Source: Lachnospiraceae bacterium UBA3689 (GTDB taxonomy: Bacteria; Bacillota; Clostridia; Lachnospirales; Lachnospiraceae). From it: a DNA stretch of 64,000 nucleotides. The notes under the pieces are model-generated. The model did not search any database, was not told the origin of the DNA, and was given only the letters and a program-made list of their open reading frames with translations. A program made the translations under genes and the position numbers. Shown here piece by piece: positions 62,170 to 64,000 of this stretch (positions within the stretch are counted from its first letter, which is position 1; each line of letters begins with the position of its first letter). The DNA lies in NCBI GenBank assembly GCA_002371465.1, contig DFIU01000010.1, positions 239,512-303,511 on the forward strand, written 5' to 3'.

Positions 62170-62438
62170 AATAGATCGCTATGTGTCCCCGTTCTGGTCA
62201 GATATAAGATCAGCTCATCATCTGATACCTCATAGATCAAAATCCAATCGGGAGTGATATGACATTCCCTACACCCTTTATAGTTTCCGCTTAGATTATG
62301 GTCCTTATTCTTTTGTGGCAACGGCTCTCCGTTCGCCAGAAGCTTCAGAATATCGGTCAGCAAAGATAGGTCATATCCTCGCTTCTTCATGCGTTTTAAA
62401 TCTTTTTGAAATTTTATCGATGGTCTGATTTTATACAT
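62166..62438 (-). CDS. YafQ-family mRNA interferase toxin
   Basis: 90 residues, RelE fold. All four catalytic YafQ residues can be matched: H47 (NKDH), H60 (ECHI), D64 (PDW) and H86 (RTGTH). YafQ cuts mRNA in the ribosome A site. It overlaps its antitoxin gene by 8 nt. Codons are AT-richer than in the core genes. Confidence 0.9.
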   Translation of the reverse strand: MYKIRPSIKFQKDLKRMKKRGYDLSLLTDILKLLANGEPLPQKNKDHNLSGNYKGCRECHITPDWILIYEVSDDELILYLTRTGTHSDLF

Positions 62439-62697
62439 CGAGCAAATCCCTCATCATTTCGTCCACATTATCATAGGTCTTACCGAGTGATGGATCAGCT
62501 TTCATCCGCTTTACTTCCTCAATAGCATCAATCGTTTCTGCATTCGGCGTTTCATAGTCAATGACATACTGCATATACCGAATTAGATTACCTTTTACAT
62601 TCTGATGATTTTTTACGACAATGCTCTTAAATGCATCATAAGTATCTCTGTCCATAGTAAAAGAACAGGTTACTACTTTACTGTTGCTCATAATCAC
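62431..62697 (-). CDS. RelB/DinJ-type antitoxin partner of YafQ
   Basis: 88 residues (86 from the second ATG at 62691). N-terminal ribbon-helix-helix VVTCSFTMDRDTYDAFKSIV, and an acidic C-terminus (DNVDEMMRDLLD) for toxin binding. It is placed upstream of the toxin with an 8-nt overlap, the normal order. A strong promoter and a perfect inverted repeat lie just upstream on the minus strand. Confidence 0.82.
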   Translation of the reverse strand: MIMSNSKVVTCSFTMDRDTYDAFKSIVVKNHQNVKGNLIRYMQYVIDYETPNAETIDAIEEVKRMKADPSLGKTYDNVDEMMRDLLDV

Positions 62698-62720
62698 ACA
62701 CTTTCTTTTTTATAAAACAC

Positions 62721-62776
62721 AATTTACTTAGTAGCTTTACTAAGTAAATTATATTTTGTAATTCAATTTTTGTAAA
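62721..62776 (-). promoter_or_regulatory. Promoter and operator of the yafQ-dinJ-type pair
   Basis: Minus strand: TTTACA (62771-62776), 17 bp, TATAAT (62748-62753). Directly downstream is a perfect inverted repeat, arms AATTTACTTAGTA (62721-62733) and TACTAAGTAAATT (62738-62750) with spacer GCTT, overlapping the -10. This is a typical site for antitoxin self-repression. Confidence 0.82.
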
Positions 62777-62911
62777 GTTTCGTTACTACAAAGGACAGTG
62801 TAATTGATACGAAAAGAGGGACTGTAACCAGGTCAAATGGGACTGAGAGAAGATTCAAACCGGAACAGTAAGAGAATATTACGATGTTTGAAGAAGTCTC
62901 TTTTATTTAGA

Positions 62912-62949
62912 TTGACAAAAATCACCTCGTGTAATACATTTGTATTACA
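62912..62949 (+). promoter_or_regulatory. Promoter and operator of the relBE-type pair
   Basis: TTGACA (62912-62917), 17 bp, TACATT (62935-62940). A perfect inverted repeat, TGTAATACA (62930-62938) and TGTATTACA (62941-62949) with a TT spacer, covers the -10. SD AAAGGAG follows before the ATG at 62971. Between 62777 and 62911 I see nothing else. Confidence 0.82.
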
Positions 62950-62970
62950 GAAACAAGAAAGGAGATTGTC

Positions 62971-63195
62971 ATGTCTACCGTTAGTTTGAGAGTCCCAGAA
63001 GATGAACTAAACATTTTTAAGGCTTATGCAAAGCACAACCATAAGACCTTATCAGAAGTGATCCGAACTATCATGTTGGAACGGATTGAGGACGAATATG
63101 ATCTGCAGGTTTTTGCTGATTACGAGGCGAAAAAAGAAGCCGGAACGTTAAAAACCCGTCCTATCAGTGATCTTTGGGATGAAGTCAATCTATGA
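62971..63195 (+). CDS. RelB-type antitoxin (DUF6290-like, ribbon-helix-helix)
   Basis: 74 residues. The N-terminus STVSLRVPEDELNIFKAYAK and TLSEVIRTIMLERIED form a ribbon-helix-helix. The C-terminal part (TRPISDLWDEV) should bind toxin. It overlaps the toxin gene by 4 nt. SD AAAGGAG. Confidence 0.88.
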   Translation: MSTVSLRVPEDELNIFKAYAKHNHKTLSEVIRTIMLERIEDEYDLQVFADYEAKKEAGTLKTRPISDLWDEVNL

Positions 63196-63455
63196 GTTAT
63201 CAAATAACCACCACTGACCGATTTGATAAAGCATTTAAAAAGCTGGATCACCAAACTCAGCGAATCATCAAAGCGTGGATTGATAAGAATCTAGTCAGCT
63301 GTGAAGATCCGCGTGCCCATGGTAAGGGTCTGACCTCTAATCGCAGCGGTCAGTGGAGATACAGGGTGGGAGATTATCGAATTTTAGCAAAAATAGAAGA
63401 CAGTCAGTTGGTATTGGTACTGATCGCTGTCGGACATAGAAGTAGAATCTACTGA
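63192..63455 (+). CDS. RelE/ParE-family toxin
   Basis: 87 residues. RelE-like core with FDKAFKKLDHQTQRII, WRYRVGDYRILAKI and the ending GHRSRIY, basic residues placed as in RelE. Start overlaps the antitoxin. The 100 bp that follow (63456-63556) hold no convincing feature. Confidence 0.9.
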   Translation: MSYQITTTDRFDKAFKKLDHQTQRIIKAWIDKNLVSCEDPRAHGKGLTSNRSGQWRYRVGDYRILAKIEDSQLVLVLIAVGHRSRIY

Positions 63456-63556
63456 GGATACGTGGAACAGGGAATCCATGTAGACCAGATTTTCTATCAT
63501 CGAGCAGTTCAGACAGCAAAGTGATTTTCAACCTCCGCTGCAAAAAACAATATGAC

Positions 63557-64000
63557 TTACCCCTCCGATCCATCTTCATTTTCCGGAAGATCCTTCCTGT
63601 AAATCGTTCCTTTGTCATTGGTCTTCCCACTTTTTTTGTGTTGATCTGCCAAAATGTTTCTGGCTCGTTTTAAATCCATGGTCCGGCTGTCTGCATACAT
63701 CATCGTCGTAGTCGGAGATTCATGGTTTAAAGCCTCCTGAACCAAAGCAACATTGCCCGTAGCTTTCAGCATGTCAGTCGCATAGGTCGCGCGCAGTTTG
63801 TGGGGAGTGATACGTGATCCGACTGCCGGAGCCCCTGCTTTTGCATATTTTTTTACCAGCAGCTGAACCGAACGGACGGAGAGTCTGTGCCCCTGATATT
63901 TGCCGAAGGCAACCAGGAAGAGGGCATTTTCATCTTTTGCCGGATTCAGCAAATGCCGGACGTCCAGATACTCCAGCAAGGCGCGATGAACGTCGTTATC
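63557..64000 (-). CDS. Tyrosine recombinase/integrase, C-terminal catalytic part
   Basis: The frame stays open to the right edge, so the gene begins outside the window; ~147 codons are seen. The catalytic H-x-x-R box is HKLRATYATDML, followed by VQEALNHESPTTTMMY, where the Tyr is the nucleophile. It belongs to the XerC/D or phage-type integrase family. The C-terminal tail is basic and charged. It may have moved the TA-rich segment, but no att sites could be assigned. Confidence 0.88.
   Translation of the reverse strand, partial: DNDVHRALLEYLDVRHLLNPAKDENALFLVAFGKYQGHRLSVRSVQLLVKKYAKAGAPAVGSRITPHKLRATYATDMLKATGNVALVQEALNHESPTTTMMYADSRTMDLKRARNILADQHKKSGKTNDKGTIYRKDLPENEDGSEG

Noticed and set aside
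62777..62911. Repeated GGGACTG words as a possible att site
   Set aside because: Only two short words; no matching pair flanking the island within the window.

Overview
The window is 64 kb of dense, mostly plus-strand chromosomal sequence from a Gram-positive anaerobe. Gene content and order point to Clostridia, most likely a Lachnospiraceae-like lineage. The supporting signs are a ylxM-ffh-rpsP-khpA-rimM-trmD-rplS-lepB-rbgA-rnhB-yraN block, NfnAB-type electron-bifurcating flavoproteins, a YggS-SepF cluster preceded by a small PilT-like ATPase and an HlyD-like protein, and GC-rich coding sequence with strong SD sites and many ATGA overlaps. The family assignment is an inference; no rRNA is present to settle it.

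Layout. 1-2.2 kb: 3' end of a rhamnose-type sugar-binding protein, a DUF308 membrane protein and an Mrp/Nbp35 Fe-S carrier, then a lone tRNA-Thr(CGU). 2.4-10 kb: SRP and ribosome-maturation genes through pgeF, with a structured L19 leader before rplS. 10-17.5 kb: rqcH (minus) divergent from yicC-gmk-rpoZ, then rimO-pgsA-pncC and icd. 17.6-28.8 kb: two related long hairpins, an ABC-F ATPase (minus), then nnr-alr-corC-like-yebC-uppP-ftsK and a zinc-ribbon membrane protein. 28.8-45.5 kb: nfnAB, rlmH, phoH-ybeY-proB-fthC-proA-miaB-mutS-mutL-miaA-ynbB-yhiN. 45.5-53.8 kb: a cell-elongation operon, radC-mreB-like-mreC-mreD-PBP2-rodA-dac, behind a promoter whose -35 region is a perfect 20-bp palindrome. 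53.8-57.1 kb: a self-contained four-gene unit (P-loop ATPase, HlyD-like, yggS, sepF) bounded by its own promoter and terminator. 57.1-61.8 kb: aroB-lspA-rluD, a cytidylate-kinase-like gene and an AI-2E family permease.

From 61.8 kb to the end the sequence changes to an AT-richer accessory island. It holds a decayed yefM-yoeB pair, a possible tex fragment, an intact YafQ-DinJ-type toxin-antitoxin pair (minus), an intact RelBE-type pair (plus), and the C-terminal part of a tyrosine recombinase running off the window. The two intact pairs are divergent, and each has a strong promoter overlapped by its own perfect inverted repeat.

How the genes fit together: most operons serve translation (SRP targeting, ribosomal proteins and maturation, tRNA and rRNA modification, ribosome rescue), envelope growth (uppP, alr, mre/PBP2/rodA/dac, lspA, sepF) and genome maintenance (mutSL, ftsK, radC, rnhB). 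The best candidates for new biology are the four-gene SepF-linked unit, the MreB-like protein with degenerate nucleotide-binding motifs, and the palindromic operator in front of the elongation operon. No CRISPR array, prophage or insertion sequence was seen.
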